Shown here piece after piece: positions 34,915 to 44,343 of a stretch of 64,000 nt of DNA. The first letter of the stretch is position 1; each line of letters starts with the position of its first letter. The stretch lies in assembly GCF_023516215.1 (NCBI RefSeq), contig NZ_CP097349.1:3596001-3660000 (forward strand). Direction: 5' to 3'. Source of the DNA: Cytobacillus pseudoceanisediminis. Lineage in GTDB: Bacteria > Bacillota > Bacilli > Bacillales > Cytobacillaceae. The notes below the pieces were generated by a model. The model saw only the letters and a program-made list of their open reading frames with translations, was not told where the DNA came from and did no database searches. Made by a program: the position numbers and the translations under genes.

Positions 34915-36028
34915 TTCGCATCCACTTCCATGCCATCTTTCAGCTGATCTGATGGATTAGTAATAATCAAATCCTTCTCATTGAGGCCGCTTGTTATCTC
35001 GATTTTATTCCCGGAAGCGACACCTGTCTCCACTTCCTGTTTATAGCTTTTCTGATCCCTGACCACGAATACATATACGCTGCTGTCTCCAGTTATAACC
35101 GAGTTTGCCGGAACAGTCAGTGCCTTCTTCTTATCCGTTTCGATTTCCATTATGAGCTGAAAGCCTGATCTCAGGGACAATTCCTTCACTGTAACCTCCA
35201 CCCGATACTGTGGCGCACTTTTTTCGGCAGGATTCATTCCCTGATTCTCTTCTGGCATATCAGCTACTTCGCTGACTTCGCCTTTCCATTCCTTTTCAGG
35301 AATTGCATCGGAACGGAGAGTCACCTTTTGTCCCTCCTTCACCTTTAATGAATCGAATTCTGAAAGTAAGCCTGATGCGCCGACTGCTTTTAAATCGCCA
35401 ACATAAATGACAGGTTTTCCTGCCGTAGCCGGATCAGAGGTGGCTGCCTTGTTCACCTGAAGCACCACTCCATCTATTGTGCTTTTTACCTCTAATTCTC
35501 CAAGGCTTTTTTCAATATCTTTCTTCTGCAAAAGCACCTGGCTTAATTCCAGATTCGCCAATCGCTTTTCCAGTTTCAACTGATCCCTTTCAGGCTGTAT
35601 CTGTTTATCTGCTTCCTTTTCACCAGCTTGTTTGCGCAGCTCTTTTTCCTTATCCCTCAGCTGGTCTTCCTCTTTTTCCAGCTGGTTGATTTTTATATAG
35701 CCTGATTCAGCCTGAAGCTTGACTTTTTCCAATTCAAGCTCCAATGCCTGGTCATCAAATTTGGCCAGCACCTCTCCTTTTTAACAGAATCCCCTTCTTC
35801 CACCAGGAATTCCTTAATTTCGCCTTTTTCAGGAGATGCATATATTTTCTGCTCATTCACAAGCTTTGCCGTTCCCGGAATCATGATCTGCTCTTTAATT
35901 TCTTCCTGAACTGGATGGGAGGTTTTTACTTCCGGCCCTTTCGCAAACGCCTGCCTGTATACGCTAACGCCAGCCAGCAGCAAAAACACAGCCGTAACTC
36001 CGATTGCTATCCAAACTTTCTTTTTCAT
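34911..36028 (-). CDS. yknX: Membrane fusion protein YknX (frameshifted)
   Basis: About 372 residues: N-terminal anchor (VWIAIGVTAVFLLLAGVSVY), biotinyl-lipoyl-like halves, a coiled coil rich in Glu/Lys (about 100-180) and beta-barrel and C-terminal domains. One missing base in the T5 run at 35778-35782 separates VEEGDSVKK from GEVLAKFDDQALELE. It links the YknYZ pump to extracytoplasmic substrate. It starts directly after the yknW stop. Confidence 0.88.
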
Positions 36029-36694
36029 TTAGACACCAGTCATTCCTGAAAGGGTATTGCTGATTAAAGTGAAGACAACGCCGATGATGAAGAAGGCAAT
36101 CGCAATGCCCCAAGCCCAGCCTTTTGATAATCCTCCAACCCGATGAAGGCCAATAGCCGTTACAACAGACTGCCAGATGCTGAATAACTCGATAGAACCC
36201 AGGACTCCTGGTTTCTCGCTGTTCATCAGTCCTGCTAAACTAGTAATAAATATTTCCGGATTTCCTCCAATAGCTGCTCTTAATGCCATATTGACCAAAA
36301 GGCCGATCCCGCCAATAACAAGAATATAAATATTCATGGAAAATATCTGTTTGAACGTTGCATCTGATCCAGCAATTTTAATGAAAATCATATAAATACC
36401 ACCGGAAATGAGGGCAACCACTACAGGTGTGAAAATTCCTGTTATCGCCACACCCACCCTCGAAAACATCATTACCATCTCTGCCTCGGCCTCACTCATG
36501 CCCTCAAGCCCAAGGTAAGAAGCATCCATCGACACGGCCATCAAAAACATTCCTGCAGCATATAGAATACTGACCAAAATCAGCGGCACCCAAATCTTCG
36601 GGTTCTGGCGGATGCGGTCAAACTGCTCCCCAGGACTCCAAATCATCCCAAGCATACTTGGTTTTGCACTGCTTGTTTTTACTTCTTGTTCCAT
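36029..36694 (-). CDS. yknW: Yip1-domain membrane protein YknW
   Basis: About 221 residues with five or six membrane segments and a soluble N-terminus (LGMIWSPGEQFDRIRQNPKI), the Yip1/YknW pattern. In B. subtilis YknW aids assembly of YknXYZ. The ATG at 36694 follows AGGAGTG; codons to 36703 are an unlikely extension. It is first in the operon, behind the sigma-W type promoter. Confidence 0.87.
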   Translation of the reverse strand: MEQEVKTSSAKPSMLGMIWSPGEQFDRIRQNPKIWVPLILVSILYAAGMFLMAVSMDASYLGLEGMSEAEAEMVMMFSRVGVAITGIFTPVVVALISGGIYMIFIKIAGSDATFKQIFSMNIYILVIGGIGLLVNMALRAAIGGNPEIFITSLAGLMNSEKPGVLGSIELFSIWQSVVTAIGLHRVGGLSKGWAWGIAIAFFIIGVVFTLISNTLSGMTGV

Positions 36695-36737
36695 TAAGAA
36701 CACTCCTATTCTATTTAAAATGATTCCACTATAGCTT

Positions 36738-36763
36738 TACGGAATAATATAGTAAAAGTTTCA
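36738..36763 (-). promoter_or_regulatory. Sigma-W type promoter of yknWXYZ
   Basis: On the reverse strand TGAAAC (36758-36763), 16-base spacer, CGTA (36738-36741). This is the exact B. subtilis sigma-W pattern. The B. subtilis yknWXYZ operon is a known sigma-W target. Confidence 0.8.
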
Positions 36764-36788
36764 AATAATTACATTTTAACCCATGCAA

Positions 36789-36814
36789 ATACCAGGAGAT
36801 CTCTCTCCTGGTAT
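36789..36814 (-). terminator. Terminator of the peptide-resistance ABC operon
   Basis: An 11-bp perfect stem, ATACCAGGAGA / TCTCCTGGTAT, with a short T-tract on the reverse strand, before the yknW promoter. Confidence 0.7.
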
Positions 36815-36819
36815 CCTGT

Positions 36820-37551
36820 CTACACAGCCTTCCGCTGAAAACAAAAATAGCCGCCCAGATAAAACAATAAAAAGAATCCGCCGATTACAGTCAAAAGCTG
36901 TCCCCATGGGATAAAGAAAATATCACCCGTACCTGCCGCAGGATACATCATTGCAAATGGCTGTGCCCATGGGTAATAGGGACCCACTTTCTCGGAATTC
37001 ATCGCCAGAATGGATGGCAGGGTAAAAACGACGTTGACCGCAAAAGGTGCCGCAAAGCTTTTGAACCAGACGGACATCCACAGCTGCAGAGCGACTAAGG
37101 GGAAAGTCGCGACCCAGCCTCCCAATATGCTTTTCCAGATAATCGCTGCCGGAAACGGATCGGCCACACCTTTATACAATCCTGCTCCCAAAATGGCAGC
37201 TAAATAAAATAACTGGATAAGCAAAACCAATAGCAGGATTAGCGCATACTTAGCTGCAAACACTTTTCCCCTTGTGACAGGCAGTGCCAAAAGCTGCTTC
37301 CAGCCCCCGGCCTGATGCTCATACCGGCAGACAAGGCTTGCCAGAACCCCTGTGACTAACGGCAAAAAGAGGATCGAATAAGGCAAATTCATATAAATCA
37401 AAAGCATATACCATTCATTCATCACTCCCGCCGTTTCAGCTGTATTTGCCCCAATCCCGGCACCCAGCCCAATCAGCGGGCCCACTAAAAGAATGCCGAA
37501 GATCTTTGATTTTCGCAGTTTAAACCACTCCGACTTCAAAATAGACAGCAT
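36820..37551 (-). CDS. Lantibiotic-immunity-type ABC permease (second subunit)
   Basis: 243 residues with six membrane segments. SEWFKLRKSKIFGILLVGP at the start and YEHQAGGWKQLLALPVTRGK are typical of the MutE/EpiE/BcrB-like ABC-2 permeases that expel peptide antibiotics. It starts at the codon after the stop of the preceding permease gene. The sequence is intact. Confidence 0.85.
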   Translation of the reverse strand: MLSILKSEWFKLRKSKIFGILLVGPLIGLGAGIGANTAETAGVMNEWYMLLIYMNLPYSILFLPLVTGVLASLVCRYEHQAGGWKQLLALPVTRGKVFAAKYALILLLVLLIQLFYLAAILGAGLYKGVADPFPAAIIWKSILGGWVATFPLVALQLWMSVWFKSFAAPFAVNVVFTLPSILAMNSEKVGPYYPWAQPFAMMYPAAGTGDIFFIPWGQLLTVIGGFFLLFYLGGYFCFQRKAV

Positions 37552-38262
37552 CTATTTCACATCCCTTCTCGCAAAATCAATCATGCCGGCTGTGTATAAT
37601 AAAACGCCGGCTCCAATTCCAAGCAGGACGTTGATGAGCGGTTCATTCCACTCATTCAGCAGCAGCGGCCATTTCCAAATCAGCCAATCCGGCAAAGTAA
37701 AACCAGCATATGTCAGAATCACACCCAAAATCCCCATAGTTATGGGCACCCCCTGGTTTACACTCACAGTCGCTGCCCAAAGCTGCAGCGCCAAAACAGG
37801 TAATGCCGCAAAAAAAGGGTAAAAGCTATATTTCAGCAGACCGGAATACGGAATCTCCCCGCCCAAATCCAGAAACAATCCAAAAGCGATTGTAAACAGC
37901 ATCAAAAGCACAGAAGAAACCAGGAGCAGAACCATTAGCACCGTGAACTTCGATAAATACACGCTCATCTTTGAAACTGGCAATGCAATCAGCTGTTTCC
38001 AGGCGTTCGTTTCATTTTCAATGCTCGACATAAAAGAGGTCAGGATTACAATGCCCAGTACAATCGCAAGCGGTGTAAACGAATGGATATTGTCCAAATA
38101 ATATCCCCACCGGTCATCATTCTGCCCGAACAAATAATCCTTGCGCACCCCGTAATTGACCATCTGCATGGCTACTACCCCAACTGGACCCAATACGGTC
38201 AGGAACCAGATTCCTTTCCGCTTAATCTTCATAAATTCAGCTGCCAGCAATTTCCCCATCAT
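37552..38262 (-). CDS. Lantibiotic-immunity-type ABC permease (first subunit)
   Basis: 236 residues with six membrane segments, LLAAEFMKIKRKGIWFLTVL and ENETNAWKQLIALPVSKMSV. It is homologous to its neighbour at 36820-37551, probably forming a heterodimer. The start overlaps the ATPase stop (ATGA). Confidence 0.86.
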   Translation of the reverse strand: MMGKLLAAEFMKIKRKGIWFLTVLGPVGVVAMQMVNYGVRKDYLFGQNDDRWGYYLDNIHSFTPLAIVLGIVILTSFMSSIENETNAWKQLIALPVSKMSVYLSKFTVLMVLLLVSSVLLMLFTIAFGLFLDLGGEIPYSGLLKYSFYPFFAALPVLALQLWAATVSVNQGVPITMGILGVILTYAGFTLPDWLIWKWPLLLNEWNEPLINVLLGIGAGVLLYTAGMIDFARRDVK

Positions 38263-39170
38263 CCGGCCTGCTCCTCCCTCGTCATCTGAAGGAAAATGTC
38301 TTCCAATGATCGCTTTTCTTCTTCAACCCGGTAAACGGAAAATCCATCTGCTACAAGTCCGCGAACAGCCTCAGCCACTTGCTCATCCGATTGCTGCGGC
38401 AGCGAAATGATACCACTATCCAAACCAGCTTTCATTCCTCTTCCCAGCAGGGAGCGCCAGGCTTTGTCGCTCTCGCTGACCTTTATTAAAACGGATTGCT
38501 GTGCATACATGCGCATCGCTTCAATTGAATCCTGAAAAATCATCTTCCCTTTCGTGACAATACCTACTGTTGTCGCCATCTGATCAATCTCTGAAAGTAA
38601 GTGACTGGAGATTAACACAGTCATCCCGCATTCAGATGGCAGGCTTTTTATCAGATTACGGATTTCAATAATCCCCGAAGGATCTAAACCGTTTGTCGGC
38701 TCATCCAGAATCAGCAATTCCGGGTTATTCAGCAGCGAAGCAGCGATTCCAAGCCGCTGCTTCATGCCGAGTGAGAAGCCCTTTACTTTCTTATCACCGG
38801 CATCTGTTAGCCGGACAATCTCCAGCACCTCAGCGATTCTCTGTTTCGGCACACCAAGTATTTTTCTCATTGCTTCCAGATTTTCTTTTGCCGTTAAATG
38901 CGGGTAATATGACGGTGATTCTACAAGCGAGCCTACCCGTCCTAATATATTTAGTCTTTCTTTCTTTAAATCTTTTTGAAAAATTTCAATTCTGCCGGAA
39001 TCAGGCTTCATCAGCCCCAAAAGCATCCGGATCGTTGTCGTTTTCCCCGCACCATTCGGACCCAGAAATCCGTAGATTTCCCCTTTGGGTATTTTCATTT
39101 CCAGACCTGACACAGCTTTCTCCTGACCAAAATGCTTTGATAAATTTTCCGTTCTTACGATATACTCCAT
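38259..39170 (-). CDS. BcrA-like ABC ATPase
   Basis: 303 residues. Walker A is GPNGAGKTTTIRMLLGLM, signature FSLGMKQRLGIAASLL, Walker B ELLILDEPTNGLDP; a C-terminal accessory domain follows (about 215-300). It resembles BcrA/MutF/SpaF ATPases of peptide-antibiotic exporters. The ATG at 39170 follows GAGGTGAGAGGA. Paired TTTAAAC boxes lie upstream. Confidence 0.88.
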   Translation of the reverse strand: MEYIVRTENLSKHFGQEKAVSGLEMKIPKGEIYGFLGPNGAGKTTTIRMLLGLMKPDSGRIEIFQKDLKKERLNILGRVGSLVESPSYYPHLTAKENLEAMRKILGVPKQRIAEVLEIVRLTDAGDKKVKGFSLGMKQRLGIAASLLNNPELLILDEPTNGLDPSGIIEIRNLIKSLPSECGMTVLISSHLLSEIDQMATTVGIVTKGKMIFQDSIEAMRMYAQQSVLIKVSESDKAWRSLLGRGMKAGLDSGIISLPQQSDEQVAEAVRGLVADGFSVYRVEEEKRSLEDIFLQMTREEQAG

Positions 39171-39226
39171 TCCTCTCACCTCACTTTCCATCTTAGCCAG
39201 TCAAGGTTAAAACAAAGGTAGGGGAA

Positions 39227-39244
39227 GTTTAAAATTTGTTTAAA
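39227..39244 (-). promoter_or_regulatory. Direct-repeat boxes upstream of the BcrA-like operon
   Basis: On the reverse strand TTTAAAC occurs twice, 11 bases apart (39227-39233 and 39238-39244 as GTTTAAA). An 11-bp direct repeat is the usual OmpR-type response-regulator site. The regulator at 41988-42656 is the nearest candidate. Confidence 0.4.
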
Positions 39245-39383
39245 TATCTAAACGCTTACTTATGTATTTTGATGTATTCCCACAGCTTTGTTCAAAATCT
39301 CAGATTGTGGTTCCACTTGTTCGAGAGGTCTAGTGCCTGTGCAGCCGATCTATTACGACCCAAAGATTATAGTAAGTAATATT

Positions 39384-39413
39384 AAAAAAGGGATCTTCGG
39401 CTGGAAGATCCCT
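39384..39413 (-). terminator. Terminator of the DUF1259 gene
   Basis: AGGGATCTTC / GAAGATCCCT, a 10-bp perfect stem, followed by six T on the reverse strand. Confidence 0.85.
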
Positions 39414-39438
39414 AGGTATAAGGAAAAAAGTGACTCCT

Positions 39439-40326
39439 TTATTTACTTTTTGATGATACCGTTTTTTCAGTCAGCACTTCCAAAGCATCTCGTACATCAT
39501 TGGCAAAGCGAATTGGTTTTTCCACTTTTTCAAAATGGATATACATCAGCCTTGGGTCATCAAAGAGCCAATGATTATGAAAAGCAGTCACAATAATATC
39601 ATGTTTACGAAGCTCACTGATGAATGGGTTTATCTCTTCTTGCAGGATCACCGTTTCTCCACTGCAGAGAGCCCGGCCATCTGCTGTCAATGATTCAAAT
39701 GCAAACATTTGAGGAATTAATAAAAAGGAATTTCCCCTCCTGCCAAGAACGCGCGGCCTAATATTTGTACGGGATTTCATTACAATACAAACACCATTTT
39801 CAAATGTATTCATGCTGCCTTCCAATATTCTGTTGAACTCTTCACAAAGTTCTTCCCCTCGTCTATTTGATGATCTTTGTACCCTGCCAGATCTTCCAAC
39901 ATTGCGGGTAGTTAATAAGTCTAGCGCATTTCTTACTTTTCTGGCAAAACTTAAAGGTTCATCAATGGATTCAAAATGCATATACATTAACCTTGGATTT
40001 TCAAAAAGCCAGTGATTATGAAGGGCAGTGACAATGATTCCATCTTCACGCAAACTGGTCATAAATGGGTTAACTTCCTCCTGCAGGAGGACTGTCTCAC
40101 CAAGACATAATGCCCGGCCGTCCCGATCGAAATTTTCAAATGAATAGGCCTGAGGAACAAACATAAAGGATTCAGCTCTCCGGCCTAATACAACCGGGTG
40201 TATATTTGTACGGGAAGTAGTCGCAGTACAAACTCCATTTATGACAGATGGAACTGACCCCAGAATTTCGGCAAATTCCTGACAAAGGTCGTCTGGCTGT
40301 GTGTTGTTCATGTTATCCAATTGCAA
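39439..40326 (-). CDS. Tandem DUF1259 (LppY/LpqO-like) protein
   Basis: 295 residues made of two DUF1259 repeats (about 10-140 and 157-287). Both carry the block ALHNHWLFENPRLMYMHFES / AFHNHWLFDDPRLMYIHFEK and an ETV[IL]LQEE[IV]NPF segment. The His-rich blocks could bind metal. There is no signal peptide, so it is cytosolic here. The function is unknown. The TTG start at 40326 has AGGAG 5 bases upstream. It sits between a two-component system and the BcrA-like ABC operon. A remnant of a further copy lies at 15116-15220. Confidence 0.82.
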   Translation of the reverse strand: MQLDNMNNTQPDDLCQEFAEILGSVPSVINGVCTATTSRTNIHPVVLGRRAESFMFVPQAYSFENFDRDGRALCLGETVLLQEEVNPFMTSLREDGIIVTALHNHWLFENPRLMYMHFESIDEPLSFARKVRNALDLLTTRNVGRSGRVQRSSNRRGEELCEEFNRILEGSMNTFENGVCIVMKSRTNIRPRVLGRRGNSFLLIPQMFAFESLTADGRALCSGETVILQEEINPFISELRKHDIIVTAFHNHWLFDDPRLMYIHFEKVEKPIRFANDVRDALEVLTEKTVSSKSK

Positions 40327-40631
40327 ATCATCTCCTGAACATTATATTCTAGATATAGTATTCTGGAGCGTAAATCGGGAGCCTGACTATTATTTAGGAA
40401 CACAAGTACAGTATTTTTCTGCTAATACAGTTGGTTAACAAAGTCTTTTCTTAGTCATTTCGTTTAGCTAACCCCCTATATAATTTAAGTTTTAATGGAC
40501 TAGTTCCAAATAATTAAATTTAGTAATATTTTTGATATGCCACTCCCAGTTTGAGTGACTCCCTATTAATTTACTTAATCTATATACTAACTGGCATCAT
40601 AATTATTCTTAATGTCTTCACCTAATCACTT
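40327..40631. other. AT-rich intergenic region
   Basis: About 300 bases upstream of the DUF1259 gene and downstream of the histidine kinase. TTGGTTAAC and other AT-rich stretches are present, but no promoter or hairpin is convincing. Confidence 0.35.
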
Positions 40632-41991
40632 TCATTTGATTCTCCTGATTCTTATCGCTGTACCTTCATCACCAGATTCCATCTCCCAATCCAGCTTCAT
40701 CCCCTTTACCATTAAATCGATAATGGATAAGCCAATTCCAGCTCCTTTTTCACCGGAACTGTTTTTCAGCCCCTTCCCATGATCGATAAAAATAATCTCA
40801 TCATACTCATCGGTGGATTCAGTCGCCACTTCAAGGTAAAGCCCATCCTTCGCATGCCGCAGCACATTTTGCAGGATGTTATCAAAAATACGGCTCAGCC
40901 ACACCGGGTCTGCCTGCCATTTCTCTTGAAATGGCTCTAACTCGATGATCACTTCAAAACTTTCTTTCTCAAAAACTGGATACCATGATGCCATACTTTC
41001 ACGAACAAACCGGACAGCATCCAGCTCGGTCAGCTCCTGCTTATGCTTGCTCGCCATCAAAAGCGTGTAGCTCATTAGGTTCTCAATCAATCTATCAATA
41101 TTAACAATCGAGGTTTCCAGCGCTTTGACCGCCTGTTTTCCTTCTGGAGACAGCTTCTCCTTTGCAATCGAGTATGTTTGCGCATTGATTTTCGTCAAAG
41201 GCGTCCGCAGGTCATGGGACAGATTGGCGATCAGCTCCCTCCGCAGCTGTTCTTCCTCCTGCTCGCGCTGCTTGCTTTCCTTGAGCTCTAAGATCATCTC
41301 ATTAAAGGTCTGTTCCAGCTGGCCGATTTCATCATTCTTTTGCACATCAATGCCAATCGGGAGATTATCCATATCCCGTCTTTCCATCGCCTCCTGGAGA
41401 TGAAGCAGTCTTTTGCGGATCCCACGGAAAAATAAAAAGGAGACGATGATAAACAGGGTAATGATCAAAAGCAGACCGGCTCCTAAGAGAAGTCCATATT
41501 TCTCTGTTACCTCCACTATCGGTGGAAGAAATAAATTCCTCGGTATTTCAAGAACGATAAAACCGTTCTTTTCATCCCCGCCAATAAAACTTATAACTGT
41601 AAACGGGTCTCCGCCATACCGTTCTTTAATAAACTTCGCTGTAAAGGCAGGAGTCCAATTAGCAGGCAGATCCCCCTTCACATCCAGCTGTTCCATCAGG
41701 TTTCCATGTTCATCTACCCAAAACATCGAAGCATCAGGATATTTCTTTTTCCATTTGGAGAAATGACTAAGAATGGCTTCCTGTGATGCCCTCTCCAGTT
41801 TTTGCATCCGCATGCCATTTTTCTTCAATATGATTGGGATCGGATTCATTCTTGCTTTTTTCTCCTGAGATGTCCTCTTGGAGACCCATAGCCAGCATAG
41901 CAATGAGTAAGTAAGCTGCCTGAAACAGAAATAAGGCAACCAGAATAATCGTCATATACTTCGCCTGCAGCGATTGGAAAAACCTTTTCAT
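40632..41991 (-). CDS. Sensor histidine kinase (frameshifted)
   Basis: About 452 residues. TM1 is near 10-38, a roughly 110-residue sensor region follows, then TM2 (LLLGAGLLLIITLFIIVSFL) and HAMP. HisKA has the phospho-histidine near 259 (NLSHDLRTPL). The HATPase N box is NILQNVLRHA, with GAGIGLSIID. One extra base in the T5 run at 41818-41822 splits HIEE from NGMRMQKLERASQ. The ATG overlaps the regulator stop (ATGA). It probably senses the envelope or a peptide and acts on the regulator encoded just before it. Confidence 0.9.
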
Positions 41992-42656
41992 ATCTTCACC
42001 CTGTAGCCGATTCCGCGGATAGTCTCAATAATCTCAGGACGGGAAGGGTTCTTCTCGAGTTTTTCACGAAGATAGCGAATATGAACCATCAGGGTTTTGT
42101 CGCCCTCCATATATTGTTCTCCCCAAACGCCTTCATAAAGCTGCTCTTTTGTTAGTATCTGATTCAGATGGCGAATGAAGTGCTGAAACAGCTGATACTG
42201 CTTGCCTGTCAATTGAATTTCATTGTCTGTATCCCGATTGATAATCCGCAAATCCTTTGTATGTACCTGTAAGTGGTGAAGCTCCAGCACCTGATCATTC
42301 TTTTGAAATCGCCTTAACAGCACTTCAATCCTCGCAGCAAGCTCATCCGGCTGGAAAGGCTTTGTCAGATAATCATCAGCAAAGCTCAGGCCCTCCAGCT
42401 TATCCTCCACCGCCGTCCTTGCCGATAGCATAAGTACTGGCATGTCATTCTTTACTTTCTTAATCCGCTTCCCGATTGAAAACCCGTCAAGCCCCGGAAG
42501 CATCACATCCAAAATGGCAATATCGGCATCAGAAAGATAATTTTCCATACCTTCTCCAGACTGCAGCCAGATCACCTCATATCCTCTTTCCTCTAAATCA
42601 TTTTTCAGCCAGCTGCCAATATCGCTTTCGTCTTCTATGTATAAAATTCGAACCAT
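41988..42656 (-). CDS. OmpR family response regulator
   Basis: 222 residues: a receiver with phospho-acceptor in ILDVMLPGLDG and Lys in TKPF, then a winged helix (GKQYQLFQHFIRHLNQILTK; KTLMVHIRYLREKLE). The usual GADDY loop reads FADDY, one residue short. The ATG at 42656 follows GGGTGGAGA. The operon partner is the kinase at 40632-41991. Confidence 0.9.
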   Translation of the reverse strand: MVRILYIEDESDIGSWLKNDLEERGYEVIWLQSGEGMENYLSDADIAILDVMLPGLDGFSIGKRIKKVKNDMPVLMLSARTAVEDKLEGLSFADDYLTKPFQPDELAARIEVLLRRFQKNDQVLELHHLQVHTKDLRIINRDTDNEIQLTGKQYQLFQHFIRHLNQILTKEQLYEGVWGEQYMEGDKTLMVHIRYLREKLEKNPSRPEIIETIRGIGYRVKI

Positions 42657-42889
42657 ACTCTCCACCCTTTAATTTATCTTTTACGAATCTGCTTTTGAAC
42701 ATCATCTTATAAGTTCCCGAATCTAACAAATACTTCCTGCTATTCTACGATACTTACTATTGATTGGATTCATTTTTCCCGCCATGATTACTTCTTAATA
42801 AACAGGGTACATACTAACTAAGCTTTTCAATACCTTATTGCCTGCCACTAAGAATTCTTCCAGAAAGAGTTTTAGCGGGAGGTGATGAA

Positions 42890-43072
42890 GTGAGAAAAGT
42901 TTACCGAATTGAGGAATTGCTCGCTTATTTAGCATCTATTGGCTATCCTCTCACAGAGGAGAAAATCCATCATCTGATTCAGAATAAAGACATCCCGCAT
43001 CTCAGACCTTACGGCAATTTGTATGTCTTCAACCTGGATCACATCGACTGGTGGGTCAGCCAGAGGAGATAA
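42890..43072 (+). CDS. Small helix-turn-helix / excisionase-like protein
   Basis: 60 residues, YRIEELLAYLASIGYPLTEE then KIHHLIQNKDIPHLRPYGN and FNLDHIDWWV. The layout is that of MerR/excisionase-like DNA-binding proteins. The GTG start at 42890 follows GGGAGG. It is monocistronic. The target is unknown. Confidence 0.65.
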   Translation: MRKVYRIEELLAYLASIGYPLTEEKIHHLIQNKDIPHLRPYGNLYVFNLDHIDWWVSQRR

Positions 43073-43082
43073 AGCATTACCT

Positions 43083-43107
43083 AGCCCCGCTTTTTAGCGG
43101 GGCTTTT
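43083..43107 (+). terminator. Terminator of the HTH gene
   Basis: AGCCCCGCT / AGCGGGGCT, a 9-bp perfect stem, then T4. Confidence 0.85.
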
Positions 43108-43114
43108 ACTATGT

Positions 43115-43150
43115 AAAAAAACATTCGCCATTATCAGCGAATGCTTTTTT
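43115..43150 (-). terminator. Terminator of the beta-lactamase-fold gene
   Basis: CATTCGC / GCGAATG stem with A7 on the left and T6 on the right. It acts mainly on the reverse strand. Confidence 0.7.
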
Positions 43151-43158
43151 CTAAGCTC

Positions 43159-44265
43159 TTAATTCAGCTTCTCCTTTACATAGTTCCGGAATTCGCTGTT
43201 TGTCAGAAATTGAAGCTGAAAACTGTTCATATTCCTTGAAAGCTCCTTAAACTCCGTATTGCTCAGATCATTTGCAAGGAAAGCCATTTCTGTACGATTG
43301 CCCTCTTTATCGGTTGCATACATGCTGATGGTAAAAACAAAGGCTGTTGATCCTCCCTTTTGCCCTGCATGCTGAAGCCACTCCCGATTGCGGGGATTTT
43401 TCAGCAGCTGCTCCATAACTGGGTCCAGATAAGAATGGACTTCCTTGGAAAAATAGCTTTTACTGTTTAATAGACTCATAAGCTCTGCATAATCACCAGC
43501 AGAAGCACGCGGAAGCCTGTCGGACCATACTCTTTGAAAATCCATATCGAGAACCTTTAATATTTCCTTCTTACCCTTTTCGAGTGGCGGATGGCTTTCC
43601 CATTTCTGATGGATGTCTATAGCTCTGTTTCGATACTCCTCAAGACTCATGCCCTTCAATTCCTTAAGCGCCTCTTCTTTTGTGAATCCCTTTCCCTCCA
43701 TCAGCTCCATTGGGATAAAAAGGGCACTGACAATCGGATACATCTTTTCATGACTGGCGAGCTTCAAATCATCAGCAAGTCTATTCACCTTTTCAACTCC
43801 CAGGACATTCAGCAGGTAATCGGTGTTTGCATTCGAACTGTAAGCGATCATCCCATTTGCTACTTCGCTTAGAGGAACACCCTCCTCCTTTTCTGAAAGA
43901 CCATTAATCCACGCCTGGTGGGCTCCGCCATCTGTATTAGGAACATAGTACGTTTCCAAAGTCTTTAAATCGACTTTTTCCTGGGGGTCAATTTCTCCCT
44001 CCGCCGCCTGACGCGCATATTCAATTGCCACCATAATTTTAACCGCGCTGGCTAAAGGAAGGGGCACATCCTCATTAATATTAACCCACTCCTCATCATT
44101 ATGCCGAATAACCAAAGCCATACTGTCTGTGTGCCTGTGTTCCTGCACATACCCGATGACTGACTCAGGATCACCGCTGCTTTTCCCCTTTAGATACATG
44201 AATAAGGCCAAAGCTGCTGCTGCCAAAATAAGAACTATTCCAGTGATTACCCACATCATCTTCAA
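43159..44265 (-). CDS. Class A beta-lactamase-fold serine hydrolase
   Basis: 368 residues with an N-terminal membrane anchor (VITGIVLILAAAALALFMYL) and a Beta-lactamase2 domain. All three catalytic motifs are seen: SxxK (LASAVKIM, about residue 73), SxN (YSSNANTD) and KGG (GQKGGST). It may act on penicillin-like or cell-wall substrates; the family is broad. The TTG start at 44265 has GGAGG 6 bases upstream. It is a single gene between two regulatory clusters. Confidence 0.85.
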   Translation of the reverse strand: MKMMWVITGIVLILAAAALALFMYLKGKSSGDPESVIGYVQEHRHTDSMALVIRHNDEEWVNINEDVPLPLASAVKIMVAIEYARQAAEGEIDPQEKVDLKTLETYYVPNTDGGAHQAWINGLSEKEEGVPLSEVANGMIAYSSNANTDYLLNVLGVEKVNRLADDLKLASHEKMYPIVSALFIPMELMEGKGFTKEEALKELKGMSLEEYRNRAIDIHQKWESHPPLEKGKKEILKVLDMDFQRVWSDRLPRASAGDYAELMSLLNSKSYFSKEVHSYLDPVMEQLLKNPRNREWLQHAGQKGGSTAFVFTISMYATDKEGNRTEMAFLANDLSNTEFKELSRNMNSFQLQFLTNSEFRNYVKEKLN

Positions 44266-44343
44266 AGAAAACCTCCATGATTACGTTGTACTATTTAAAT
44301 ACGAAAGGTAATCACGGAGGTTTCATTGTAATGGTAAAAAGTT

